The translations under genes and the position numbers were made by a program. Of a DNA stretch of 64,000 bases, positions 50,901-61,618 are shown piece by piece. The stretch's first letter is position 1. Every line of letters starts with the position of its first letter. The notes under the pieces are model-generated. The model did no database searches, had not been told where the DNA came from, and saw only the letters and a program-made list of their open reading frames with translations. The stretch spans positions 27,638,613-27,702,612 of the forward strand of contig CM055075.1 in assembly GCA_029204045.2 (NCBI GenBank), read 5' to 3'. The DNA comes from Tillandsia leiboldiana. Taxonomy: Eukaryota > Streptophyta > Magnoliopsida > Poales > Bromeliaceae.

Positions 50901-50908
<8 letters not shown>
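50369..50908. mobile_element. Large fold-back MITE, copy C2 (about 540 bp)
   Basis: The ends are inverted: GTTGGGCTGGAATGTTATCT on the left and ATCGATAGTATTCCAGTTCA on the right. The arms are complementary over about 250 bp: TTTTCGATAATGGAACTTTC pairs with GAAACTTCATCATTGAAAAC, and GATTTAGAGCATTTAAA pairs with TTTAAATAATCTAGATC. No protein is encoded. A TA run follows (50905-50952). Confidence 0.8.
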
Positions 50909-50952
<44 letters not shown>

Positions 50953-50955
<3 letters not shown>

Positions 50956-51419
50956 CATGATTTATTTGTCATAAAATATTTGAAATTATTAAATTTGTTG
51001 AAATTATCAATCAATTTACTGAACTTTTTAATTTATTTGGTTGAAATCACTCGATTCTAAAACAAAAATCAAAACTATTCCAAAATGGCCTATTTTGGGG
51101 GGGTCATATATATTAAGCTCCTTTTTTATTTGCAATAGTGCTAAATATTTACCAATTTGTTTTTTTTTTTTTTTTTGGAAGAGACAAAAATAAGGTGCTA
51201 ATAAGTTTTTCAGCAACTTCACCGCACAAAAGAAGTGAACTTTAATGTAGATTTACATGTCTTTCTCATAGTGACTTTTTGATTCTACTGTTATTTTTAT
51301 TTTACTTTTGGATTTAACTGTAGTTATCTATTGATAAATATTTGATAATAACAAAAAAAAAAAGTTTTGAAATTTTTATTATAGTAAAAAGTAAAAAAGA
51401 GTTTGGAGGCTAAAATAGA
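50953..51419. other. AT-rich spacer, no gene seen
   Basis: Short open frames only. A 22-base T tract lies near 51156-51177. Confidence 0.5.
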
Positions 51420-51592
51420 AGAGGATTGCTACAGGTACACCCCGAAGGGGTGTATATCCTACATCTCCACCTCTTTAACGGTGGCGATGTTTTTACGGGT
51501 CACATCAAGTGACCCCTCATCACACCCCCACCCTTAGATGGGTGGGGGTGTGAGATGTACACTCCTTACGGATGTACAAGTAGCATTTTCCA
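51420..51592. mobile_element. Five-hairpin MITE (TGTACACCCC family), copy A5
   Basis: The order of hairpins is the same as at 44406-44577, with the central stem GGGTCACATCAAGTGACCC. The first inner stem is CCACCTCTTTAACGGTGG, a partly decayed form. It is not inside a microsatellite, so TA tracts are not obligatory for insertion. Confidence 0.8.
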
Positions 51593-51972
51593 TTATATAA
51601 AAAATACAACGGTTAAATATACATAATTAATTTATTTAAAATATATAAATATAATACCTACGAATTTTAACTGTGATTGGGCTTAACTAATCTCACGTCA
51701 TTTCAAACATAACTCGACCTAATACGGCTTCTCATTATTTCGAACCTGACTCAATTCCGCTTCTCGCCAAAGGACAAAATGCTAATCCCTTTAAGCCAAT
51801 AAATAATTATAGTTAAAGCAAAAGAATTATGACTTATTTTTCATATTAAAATTAAATTTGGATTTGTTATAAAATATTGTACTATTTGATAAAATACTTT
51901 TTAAGAATTATTTATCGAAATGTCTTATATGAGTTTTTTTTTTTGGAGGAACTCTGTCTTCATCAAATTTAG

Positions 51973-52147
51973 AAGGAAAATGCTAGATGTACACCCCAAA
52001 TGGGGGTGTACATCTTACACCCACCCCATTCTAGGGGTGGGTGAATTTCACTCGTCACATCGAGTGACGAGTGGATGAACACCCACCCTAGAATGGGTGG
52101 GTGTAGGATGTACACCCCATTTGGGGGTGTACACCTAGCACTTCTCT
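51973..52147. mobile_element. Five-hairpin MITE (TGTACACCCC family), copy A6
   Basis: The ends GGAAAATGCTAG and CTAGCACTTCTC and the five stems match copy A3, including the central CACTCGTCACATCGAGTGACGAGTG-type stem. The loop of that stem differs from A3 (TCG against TAA) and the stem is extended. The inner stems are CACCCACCCCATTCTAGGGG-like on both sides. Confidence 0.8.
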
Positions 52148-52698
52148 TTTTTGTCAATGATAGCAATTAAAAGGCTGCAGCATGGATTAAAAGTGAAAGT
52201 AAATTACTGTTTTTTTTTTGCTCTTTCCCAACACTTTGTCCTTTTGCCTTTTTTTTTCTTTCTCCTTCATTTTTCTCGTTCCTTTTCCCTGTTTAAACTT
52301 TAAACTGGCCCACGAACCTTCCATGTTACTTTTCGCCTTTTTTTTTTTTTTCATTATATAATTATTAATAGTAAAAAATAATATTTATTTTTTAGGGTTT
52401 ACTATTTTGTGATAGTACTAATATAAATTTAAGGACTAAGAAGTTAATAGTAAATATAATTTATTTTCTACCAGTAGATTCTTCCCATTTTCTGTTTATT
52501 AGGTGCTTGGTATACTAAAAATGTTTGCTTTAGACTTAGTTCAGAAATTTTAATTTAATCAAATGAGAAATAAAAAAATTATTTGGAATAAATTAAACTG
52601 GAGCTCAATTATGAGCAATCCCTACACAACTTTCCTGTGTCACACATTTACTTTAATTTCCGCAACTTTAAAATAAAAATATTTAAGATGTGAATAAA
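52148..52698. other. AT-rich spacer, no gene seen
   Basis: T tracts and short open frames only. Nothing recognisable before the TRIM. Confidence 0.5.
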
Positions 52699-53271
52699 TG
52701 TGACACCCCCAGAATTTGGATTAGTCCTCTATATAAATGATATAATAGGACTAAATCTCTAACCCGGCTATAGCATTTTGGCTGGTAGCAAGGTCCAAGA
52801 GGAACATGAGAGTTAAGCGTGCTAGAGCTAGAGTAGTTCTAGGATAGGTGATTCCCTGGGAAGTGGGGCGTCACAGTTGGTATCAGAGCCATTCACCAGC
52901 CGGAAATGTGAGATGAGTCTCAGCTGAGACAGGGTTATATAGCGGGTAGAGCGAGGCTCCCCGGCTAATGACCGTTGTGAGTGGAGTGCAGCTCCTCACA
53001 AGGTCGGCTAAGACTAGCGAGACGAGTCTCACATCGCCTGGTGCTTGTGAGTGTGCTTGAGCCTGACGTGGACGTTAGGGCTTAAAGGGGGGAAGAATGT
53101 GACACCCTCGGAATTTGGATTAGTCATCTATATAAATGATATAATAGGACTAAATATCTACCCGGCTATAGCATTTTGGATGGTAGCAAGATCCAAAAGG
53201 AACATGAGAGTTAAGTGCTAGAGCTAGAGTAGTTTTAGGATGGGTGACCTCCTGGGAAGTGGGGCGTCACA
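52699..53271 (+). mobile_element. Complete TRIM retrotransposon, 573 bp
   Basis: The 5' LTR (52699-52875, 177 bp) and 3' LTR (53098-53271, 174 bp) both start TGTGACACCC and end GTCACA. A perfect 5-bp target-site duplication ATAAA flanks the element (52694-52698 and 53272-53276). Two bases after the 5' LTR comes TGGTATCAGAGCC (52878-52890), the primer-binding site for initiator Met-tRNA. Just before the 3' LTR lies a polypurine tract AAAGGGGGGAAGAA (53084-53097). The 222-bp interior is non-coding. A copy of the same family truncates the Met-tRNA synthetase gene at 61173. Confidence 0.93.
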
Positions 53272-53284
53272 ATAAAATTGTCAG

Positions 53285-53805
53285 AGTTGGAATACTATCA
53301 TAGCAAATCGGTTTAAAACCGGTTCAATTACCATCGATTTATTTTTGGACGATAGATCTTTCAAATTGACGATCGGCACCGTGAACATAAAATTAAATTT
53401 TAAATCTTTTCGACATCATTCACCTAATAACCAAAAGATTATAAAAATTATAATTTTAATGATAAATATAAATCTTTGCTCGTTTAACGATATAAAGAGA
53501 AATAAATTAATTAAGTTTTGTTAGAAAATTTTTTAAACTATTTAAAACAAGATCTATACTCTTGATCTTGATTATAAAACTTCTATTACCATTTTTTGAA
53601 AGATATTTATTTTTAAGCCGTTTATTTTTTTATCACTTGATGGATTAGAAAATAATATCGAAAAAATATAAAATTTAATTTCTATAAATAGTTTAAATGG
53701 TTTAGATCATGTTCAACGGTGTTGATCATCGATTTGTAAGCTCCATCATCGAAAACAAATAGATGACAAACGAGCCGATTTACTAGCATTCCAGCGTAGC
53801 TCAAG
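53285..53805. mobile_element. Large fold-back MITE, copy C3
   Basis: The left end GTTGGAATACTATCATAGCA and the right end TACTAGCATTCCAGCGTAGC are inverted. The interior matches C1 and C2 (CAAATTGACGATCGGCACCG and GATCATCGATTTGTAAGCTC). The ends are more diverged than in C2, and no GA or TA tails are present. Confidence 0.7.
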
Positions 53806-54146
53806 TTGTCCATAGTAAAAATGAGATGAATACCAGATTAAAAAGCCGATTCATAATCGGCAAAATAAGACTTTTCCTTAAACAAAATGTTGTAGGTAGG
53901 TATCATCACAAAGCATTAAAGACCTGCAAAGCACCCAAATTTCAGATTGTGGAAAAGAAGATTAGATAATCCCATCTTAACATTGATTGGGAATTGGAGT
54001 CAAGCATCAGCCATGCCATTCAAATAGAGTATATCTTATATTAAATAAGAGTAAAATACAATGCTAAAATTCATTGCAATTTTACAGTTATCTAGAGCCT
54101 AAGAAGGAAACTAGAATGAAAAAAAAAAGCTACTGCAAATGCAGGT

Positions 54147-56013
54147 TCATTGTGTTTCTTTGTATGGTAGCTCGCAGGCGGCCAAGTGGTTCTTCGACTT
54201 CATCTGCCCAAGCATTTCAGCAACAGTTCTGCAACGGCATTGTTTCCCTGGGCGGATGACATCCCCGTACACCGCCATCTCGATTATGTCGAGCTCCTTG
54301 TCTGCAAATCAGAAATGCAGCACAGTAGATAACAACCGCGAAGAAGTGTTCTGCGAGAGTAAAAATGAATGTGTGGTGCAGCAATTATGAATTCACAATA
54401 AAATATCAAAACGAATTTGGGTCAAATGGGCACATCACTTGTTAATCGAGTAACAACTTAAGATCTATTCGACTTGTTTGGAGCACTATAGCTAGTATTC
54501 CCCAGATTGCTGCGCAAGGCAAAACACGAACACACCGCAGACGGTTTCGAATGATAAAAGCCTCGACATTTTCCTAGTTTTCCCTCCGCAAACACCTTTT
54601 GTAACAACCCCAGCCCACTAGCAATAATAACCATAGTTAGTTAATTCGGATTCGGCAAAAATTCGGTACGGATATAATACGGATAAAATTCGTATCATAA
54701 TTTTAAAATTCGTTGAAAAATTCGGCTAAAAAACAGGCTCGTCAATTATTCAGATACGTGATTTATACGGAAATAATACGTTCACTAATTAAAAATTCGG
54801 GATAAAAAATTCGGCTACTAAATTAAAAAAAAAATTAAAAAAATTATACTATTAGTATAAACAATTATAATTTTTTAAAATATTTAATCAATTTATTTTA
54901 GAAATAAATAAAATATTCATTAGAACAAAAAAAAAGGTAATTTTAAATTATTTTCGACAAATAATTTTAATTCGGATTCTCAATAATTCGCGAATAATTT
55001 GCGAATAATTCGCGAATTAACTACTATTGCTTAGAAAAAGAACGAATTTTCACCCAAAAATTCGTAATTCGTGAATAATTCGCGAATATACTTTTTGATT
55101 CAAAAATTCGCGAATTATTCCGAAATTTTTGGAAAAAGTTGGAAACGATACGTTTTAATTCGGATTCTCAATAATTCGCTATGGTCCGATATATTCAATC
55201 AGAATCTCAATCCAAGTGAGACTATTGGGGGGTGTTACACCTTTACTCTTCCCAAATTAATGGAATTGAGGGTACACCAGCTGTTGACATGAATTTGAAC
55301 TTTGAGAGTTTTACAAAATGTCCAAAAGAACAGATTTCTAATCTCCTGCTTTAGTTGTCCAAAGAATATTTATCAATTAGATATGTCAATCTCCTTTTTT
55401 TGTTTGATTCTTTTTCTTATCAAACTTCTTTTAAATACTTTCTTTGAGCTAGGAATTCATCAAAAGGATACATCAAGGAAAGGGGGAGATTCTGATCACC
55501 AGTGAACTGAATATCGCAGGAGAAGCCCTTGAGCTCGGCCTCGTCCACCCATTGCTTATCCGATTTGAACCTGTTCACCCTTGTTTGCAGAATCTGGCAG
55601 TTATCTGCAGTTGATTCTCCGCCTACAAGAACGATTATCTTCGTATTTATTTAGCTAAGGGCGAAAGAATCAGAATCTAAGATTGGAATTGAAGGTTCAG
55701 AGTTTAGAGGAGGAGGGTGGTGCCTTTGGAGAAGGGGACGATGTGGTCGTACTCGTAGCAGAGGCAGCCGTGGCAGTTCCAGAAGCGCTTGCAGACGACG
55801 TTGCCGGCGGCGTCCCCTCCGCCAGCGCTCCGGATGCCGCCCGCCCACCACCGCCGCCTTCTGCCAGCACTTCGCCCTCGCCTTCGCGTCGAAGGACCGC
55901 GGCCGCTGCCCCCTCTCCCTCTCCTCGTCCCCCCTGCGCCCATGATTATGATTATGATTATTATGATTATGATGGGAAGAAGAAGAAGAAGGAGACGACG
56001 ACGAAGAGCTCAT
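54147..56013 (-). CDS. Plant HNH-endonuclease-domain protein (three exons, one frame break)
   Basis: Exon 1 (about 55719-56013) starts MSSSSSSPSSSSSHHNH, with a Ser/His/Asn-rich leader and then AKARAKCWQKA and HPERWRR. After a frame shift it continues DAAGNVVCKRFWNCHGCLCYEYDHIVPFSKG, the HNH core (Cys pair plus YDHIVPFSKG). Exon 2 (55500-55622) gives GESTADNCQILQTRVNRFKSD, which carries the second half of the HNH fold. Exon 3 (54147-54301) gives DKELDIIEMAVYGDVIRPGK and ends at a TGA. An extra G in GAGGGGACG (about 55816-55822) breaks exon 1; removing it joins the frames. The exon 1 donor would be the rare GC type (AAAG|GCACC). The family is conserved in plants; its substrate is not established. 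Intron 2 contains the LTR-like element at 54600-55239. Confidence 0.82.
54600..55239. mobile_element. LTR-like element, 640 bp, in an HNH-gene intron
   Basis: A perfect 5-bp target-site duplication CCTTT (54595-54599 and 55240-55244) flanks the element, which starts TGTAACAACCCC and ends GGGGGTGTTACA. The first 30 bases match the LTR start of the TRIM at 5777-6242 (CCCACTAG, then A/T-rich AATAATAAC), and the last 20 resemble that LTR's end (GACTATT). The middle is different: an A/T-rich stretch with many ATTCGCGAAT-type words and two copies of TTCGGATTCTCAATAATTCG (about 54972 and 55159). It may be a solo LTR with an unusual insert or a chimeric TRIM. Confidence 0.75.
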
Positions 56014-56059
56014 GGCTCGATGCGACGGACTCTAAATCTAATAAACAAACTTATTTATA

Positions 56060-56600
56060 GGGGTAATTTCTTATATATTCTAAAAACTTGTTTTGTTTTC
56101 AGATTTACCACGCTTAGAAGATTAATATTAAAACTATCCTAACTTAAACTCTCGCAGCTGGTCGTTTATCTGTGTAAAATTACGATTTTGCTCTTTTAAA
56201 TATATCCTTCTATCATAACCAATTTTTTTTTTTTTTTTTTTTTTTTTTATGTACTCTTAAAATTTCAATAGTTTTCGTATTTATTCTTAAAATATATCCT
56301 TCAGAGCACAATAATAATGCAAAAAATTAAATGAAAACATCTGAACCCTAAATCCTAAGCCCTAAAAAAACTCTAAATCCTAAACCCTAAACTCTAGAAC
56401 CCTAAACCCTAAAAGCCAACAAATCCAAAACCCAAAACCCAAAACCTTAAAAAAATCCTAAACTCTAAACCCTACAAAGGAAAACGGTAGGAATATTTTT
56501 AATAACGGTGGAACGTACGAGAGATATATTGAAAAGAAAAAAATAAGAGAGATAAATCAGATATTTCTTCAGATTTCAGGGATACACAGGCAATTATTCC
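56060..56600. mobile_element. Mutator-like MITE (copy F2) carrying telomere-like repeats
   Basis: A perfect 9-bp target-site duplication TTATTTATA flanks the element (56051-56059 and 56601-56609). The ends are GGGGTAATTTCTTATATATT and the complement of CAGGCAATTATTCC, as in copy F1 in reverse orientation. Shared interior words include CAGATATTTCTTCAGATTTC and CGTACGTTCCACCGTTATT-type sequence. The interior holds degenerate CCCTAAA repeats at 56341-56476. It lies between the HNH and synthetase genes, which are divergent. Confidence 0.85.
56341..56476. repeat. Degenerate telomere-type repeats (CCCTAAA)n
   Basis: Many units of AACCCTAAA, AATCCTAAA and AAGCCCTAAA with interruptions, matching the plant telomere repeat in C-strand orientation. 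It lies inside the MITE at 56060-56600, so it was probably carried or created by the element and does not mark an old chromosome end. Confidence 0.75.
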
Positions 56601-56709
<109 letters not shown>

Positions 56710-57007
56710 GGTTTTGGATTTTATCGCCCCGGCCGGCCCAATTGAAGCGGGCCGTGATGGATGGATGGCCCGGATTTGCTGTCCGTTCAGTCGATTCTCT
56801 GTAATCTATCGTCCACCTACGGCATGCACGAATCTTAAAGCAGTGGAAACGAGAGGTGATTTTATTTTTTTTATTATTATTATTATTATTTTTTTTGGAT
56901 CTGACGGTCGATGAGCGAAGCTATCTCAGCGCGAACACGCGTCGCAACGATAAACACCAACCCCCACCATCTTCTTCTTCCCGAGGCCGAGCTCCGGACT
57001 TCATCCA

Positions 57008-60000
57008 ATGGCGGGGCGAGCCCTACTCTTCTCCCCCAGCGGGCTCAGCTTCTTCTGCACCCTCTCCTCATCCCTTCGACCCTACCCCCTCCTCGTACCC
57101 CGCTCCTCCCCCCTCCCACTCCTCCTCCGCCGCCGCCGATGCTCCCTCCTCCATCTCTGCGGCGGCGGCCCTCCCTCTGGGGGCCGATACCGAGAGGGCG
57201 AAAGAGCCCTCCAGGAGGCCTCCTTTCGTGCTCACGACCGCCGCTCTTACTACGTGAACGCGCCGCCCCACATGGGCAGCGCCCTACACCACCATCGCCG
57301 CCGACGCCATCGCCCGGTTCCAGGTGTGCCCTAGTTTACCCAACACGGTTCTTTTTCCTCCATTGGAGATGTGGATGGTGTGTTTAGGAAGTTTAAGTGT
57401 TGGATATGGAGCTCTATCATGGTCAATTTTTAGCTGCTGCCTCAGTCTCTGGGTTTTGATGTCAACTGTTATCAAATCCCTAATGCCCCTTGATTGAGAG
57501 TGTAGGCTCTTAATTGCGCATTCATCTTCTAATTTTGTATAAAAAGACACATTTTGTGCGCTTGTACTTTGTGATCTTATTCACTGATGCTCTAATTCCC
57601 TAGAATTGGGTGCTGGCTTGTCAATGATATGTGGATAGTGTTCTTAAGCAGTTAAATATGGATAAGAAGCCCTATCATGGTCATTGTTTTAGTTGCTGCC
57701 TCAATCTTTGGGTTTTGATGTCTTCTGTTGCCAAATCCCTAATGCCCACTTAATTGGAGAGTTTAGGCTCCTTAATTGTGCATTACTTTTATAATTTGAT
57801 GTAAAAAGACACCATTTGTGGCTTTTCTACTTTGGTGATCTCATTCATTGACGCTCTAATTGGGTAGAATCGGGTCTTAGCTCGTATATGCTATCTAAAG
57901 TTTTAATCTCTTTTAGTAAGTTGTTTTCAGGAATCCAATAAAACTGATTATTAAATACTTACTAATATATGCATATATATTTTCCTAGGACTTACAAAAA
58001 TTATCTTAATGGTGCTAATCTGGCAACAGAGGCTTCTAGGGAAGAAGGTTATATTCATCACAGGAACAGATGAGCATGGGGAGAAAATTGCTGCCGCAGC
58101 AGAAGCTAGTGGCAATAGCCCGAGCGAGCACTGCGACACCATTTCACATGCTTACCGTTTGCTCTGGGCAGATGTATGTGCCCGTCCATTTTGGTTTTTG
58201 ATTTTCTCTATAAAACTATTCCTTTTCAAGTTGTTTAGGTTATAGGTTGAACTGAAAAAATTCCTGTGTAACTTGATTATTCATTTTGTTTGTTACTTTT
58301 CAGCTCGATATAAAATATGATAAATTTATCCGGACTACCAGTTCAGGGCATGAAGCTGTCGTGAAGGAGTTCTACTCTAGAGTACTAAACAATGGCGACA
58401 TATATAGGGCTGACTATGAGGGGCTCTACTGCATAAACTGTGAGGAGTACAAGGTAAATTTACAAATCATTTGTTTGGAGATGCAGCTGTTTGCAGGAGG
58501 TGATTGTGAAAATAATAGATTGGTTCAAATCAGATATTTTATGAATTGAGCTACAAGTGCTTTTGTGTGTTGCTGCTTCAAGCACCTAGTTTGTTAAAAA
58601 AATCTAGTTTGCTAAAAAAAGAGTGCTACTAGAAATATTGCAGAGATGTGCTTCCCAGTCAAACTTACAGTATGCATGAATGTTGCTTTTTTCCATGAGC
58701 TTGTGTGCTTAAATTTTGCTTCTAATTACCTTTTCTGGTGATAATGTGTAGGATGAGAAAGAATTGCTTGAGAATAAATGTTGCCCTATGCACCTAAAGC
58801 CTTGTGTACTTCGGAAGGAGGATAACTACTTTTTTGCCTTATCAAAGTATCAGAAAAAATTGGAAGATTTATTGCTGAGCAATCCGAATTTTGTGAACCC
58901 TTCATTTCGCTTAAATGAGGTGAATAATTCCACGTCTTTCCTATTGCTGTGATTTCCTATGTTTGTAGTTTCAACTGCCAATGCTTCTTTCCCCCAAGTT
59001 TAAGCTTGAAGAACAGTAAGTGCGTCCGCCATTTTTGTAGTTAAATGTTGATCTACTATTTTTGTTACTAGAATTTAAAAGAGTAAAAGTTTTCCCTTTT
59101 CCGTCATTCCAATTTGATATTTATTATGTTTTTGCTTTGTTTTTGTTTACGTTGTGCATTTTATCATTCTACTATTGTCAGAAATGCAATATAGTATGAC
59201 GCATTATAGTCCGTTAGTTCATGTTCACATGAATTGTGTATGTTTAGACTTCAAATCGCACTTTTTAATTGAAATGCAATTTTAGGTGCAGGGCTGGATT
59301 AACAGTGGATTAAGAGACTTCTCTATATCCCGTTCTTCTGTGGACTGGGGCATACCAGTGCCAAATGACAATAAGCAAACTATTTATGTATGGTTTGATG
59401 CTTTGTTGGGGTAAGATTGTCAACTTGCGTCTTTAGCTTTCATTGCAGTTTGCACATTATTTGCATTATTTTGTAAGACCTAAAAGGTTGACAGTACTTC
59501 ACTATACCTTGGATCTCTTGCATCAATAAATGGTGATATAAATCTTTATTTTAGACACTTTTGCTGCTTTACAATCCTTTTCTTGCCACTTAGTTCCATA
59601 CAATTACTGTTTACACCCCATTCACATTAAATACAAAATTAGTACCCTCGCCTGCTAGAGTTAATTTTTTTTTTTTTTTTGGTTTGTCAAGAACTACTTG
59701 ATTTTGTTAATTTATTTGCAATACTAACTCTGCTCCAGTGATATAATTCGTGAGTACTTAGTCTCTATGCAGTGACACGATTTCCTTTCTTTCCCTGCAG
59801 TTACTTAGTCTCTATGCAGTGACACGATTTCCTTTCTTTCCCTGCAGTTATATTTCTGCGTTGTTAGAGAATGAGGACAGCCCAAGTTTACAACAAGCTG
59901 TTAGTTCTGGCTGGCCTGCCTCATTGCACTTAATAGGCAAGGTAGCTTTTTAAGTTTTTGTATATTTTTAGGAAATTTTTCTTGTTTACTGATACTGAAG

Positions 60001-60997
60001 GTTGCTAATTTTTGTCATATTAGGAATACTGTATTAGTGAATTTTATCATACAATATGTTTGATCTCATACTAGAAGGTATATCAATGATTTACTTTGTG
60101 GCGTGCTGTATATTTCCATGCGATTCCCAGTACATGATATGCTGGTAGCTCTGGATCTCTCTTATACCTTTTTTTTCATTATTATTGGTCATTCCTGATG
60201 TTTGCACGATGCAGGATATCTTGCGGTTTCACGCAGTTTATTGGCCAGCGATGTTAATGTCTGCTGGAATAACTCTTCCAAAAATGGTATTTGGCCATGG
60301 TTTTTTGACAAAGGTACTTTATGCTCTATCAATTTTGTCTTGTTGCAATCTTTGGATTCAAAAATGATTAATAAAGCAGTAAAATGATAATATCAATCCC
60401 TTTTTCGTATTTTGACTGAAAGTTTTCTATGCATGCATGCTTTTTATTATGGTTGAGATTCTTTGTTCTAAAATTGCTTATAGGTGGAATTCTTGGATTA
60501 CATATTAGCTCATTTTCTAAACTGAAATGGCTTCACTGTGGGAGCGTACTTTCCGGGGTTCCTTAAAAGAGAATTACTTTCTACTTTTTGCAGTGTTATT
60601 TGTCAAAATCATTTTATTCTAATAAGGCTACAATTTTGATTAACTTGTATGGTTTTTCTTAATGATATCATGATAAATATCAAGAATCTTTTCTTTAAAC
60701 CTTCTTCTCATTTTCTTTTGTCATGTACATTTCATTTTATTTAGAAGTTTCATGATTTCTATCTCATACATTCATTTTCATTTCATGCAGCACTGCTTTT
60801 TATTTTGAAAATTTTAGGATGGTATGAAGATGGGGAAATCCTTGGGAAACACACTTGAACCAAAGGATCTGGTGCACAGATTTGGAGCTGATGCTGTTAG
60901 GTATTTCTTCTTGAGGGAAGTGGAGTTTGGGAATGATGGGGACTACTCAGAGGATCGCTTCATCAAAATAGTTAACGCAAACCTTGCAAATACATTG
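57008..60997 (+). CDS. Organellar methionyl-tRNA synthetase, 5' part (3' end lost in the gap)
   Basis: The enzyme charges tRNA-Met in plastids and mitochondria. The N-terminus MAGRALLFSPSGLSFFCTLS has a Ser/Arg/Leu-rich transit-peptide look. Exon 1 gives FVLTT, YYVNAPPHMGSA (the HIGH-type motif) and TTIAADAIARFQ, in different frames. Exon 2 (58030-58173) gives RLLGKKVIFITGTDEHGEKI. Exon 3 (58304-58453) and exon 4 (58752-58919) carry the CINC and CPMHLKPC zinc-knuckle cysteines. Exon 5 (59286-59410) gives VDWGIPVP and YVWFDALLG. Exon 6 is 59848-59941 and exon 7 is 60215-60313. Exon 8 (60818-60997) has KMGKSLGNTLEP, the KMSKS-type motif. The anticodon-binding C-terminus is missing: the next intron runs into a TRIM and the gap. 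Exons 2-8 are in frame; exon 1 has about three 1-base insertions between about 57237 and 57290. Confidence 0.9.
59755..59848 (+). repeat. 47-bp tandem duplication of a splice acceptor
   Basis: The 47-bp unit TACTTAGTCTCTATGCAGTG...TTTCCCTGCAGT occurs twice (59755-59801 and 59802-59848). Each copy contains the polypyrimidine tract and the CTGCAG acceptor. The downstream acceptor (AG at 59846-59847) joins exon 5 to exon 6 in frame (G-YISALL). Use of the upstream acceptor would add 47 nucleotides and shift the frame. Confidence 0.9.
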
Positions 60998-61172
60998 GTA
61001 TATTTGTTTGAGTTCCTCATTGGCCTGTTGTACTAGTTGAAGGTTTTCAAGACATTCAAATATCAGTATAGAAATATTTACTGACATTAAGGGTATTTGT
61101 GTTAAAGCCTGTTGCCTGCAAAAGTAATTTTTCTCTTTTTTGGGCTGACAAACCAGTGAAGGTGGGAAGGCA

Positions 61173-61518
61173 TGTGACACACCTAGGATTTGAAATAGTC
61201 ATACATATAAGATATAATAGGGCTAAACCTCTTAACCCGCCTATAGCATTTTGGGTGGTGGCTAGACCCAAGAGATTAAGAAGCTTAAGCGTCCTAGAAC
61301 TAGAGTAGTTCTAGAGTAGGTGGCCTCCTGGAAGTGGGGGCGTCACAGTTATTATCAGAGTCAATCACCAGCCGGAAGTGTGAGATGAGTCTCGACTGTG
61401 CTACGTTAGATAGCGGTAAGAGCGCGTGGCTCCCTATAAGGTTGGCTAAGGCTAGCAAGACGCGACTCACATACCTAATGTGGTTTAGCCCTATTCTATT
61501 TTATATATAGGACTAAAA
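61173..61518 (+). mobile_element. TRIM fragment at the contig end
   Basis: The left LTR (61173-61347, 175 bp) starts TGTGACACACC and ends GTCACA, matching the LTRs at 52.7 kb. A decayed primer-binding site (TTATTATCAGAGTC) and the same interior (CAATCACCAGCCGG) follow. From about 61481 the sequence is the reverse complement of the LTR start (TTTAGCCCTATT...TATATAGGACTAAAA), so the fragment ends in an inverted LTR piece directly at the gap. It lies in the intron after synthetase exon 8. Confidence 0.8.
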
Positions 61519-61618
61519 NNNNNNNNNNNNNNNNNNNNNNNNNNNNNNNNNNNNNNNNNNNNNNNNNNNNNNNNNNNNNNNNNNNNNNNNNNNNNNNNNN
61601 NNNNNNNNNNNNNNNNNN
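61519..61618. other. Assembly gap of exactly 100 N
   Basis: Again exactly 100 N. The synthetase gene stops before it and an indel-rich copy of the kinase locus starts after it. Confidence 0.99.

Noticed and set aside
56341..56476. Ancient telomere fusion site
   Set aside because: The CCCTAAA-like block is degenerate, about 135 bp, and enclosed in a MITE with its own target-site duplication, so capture by the element is simpler.
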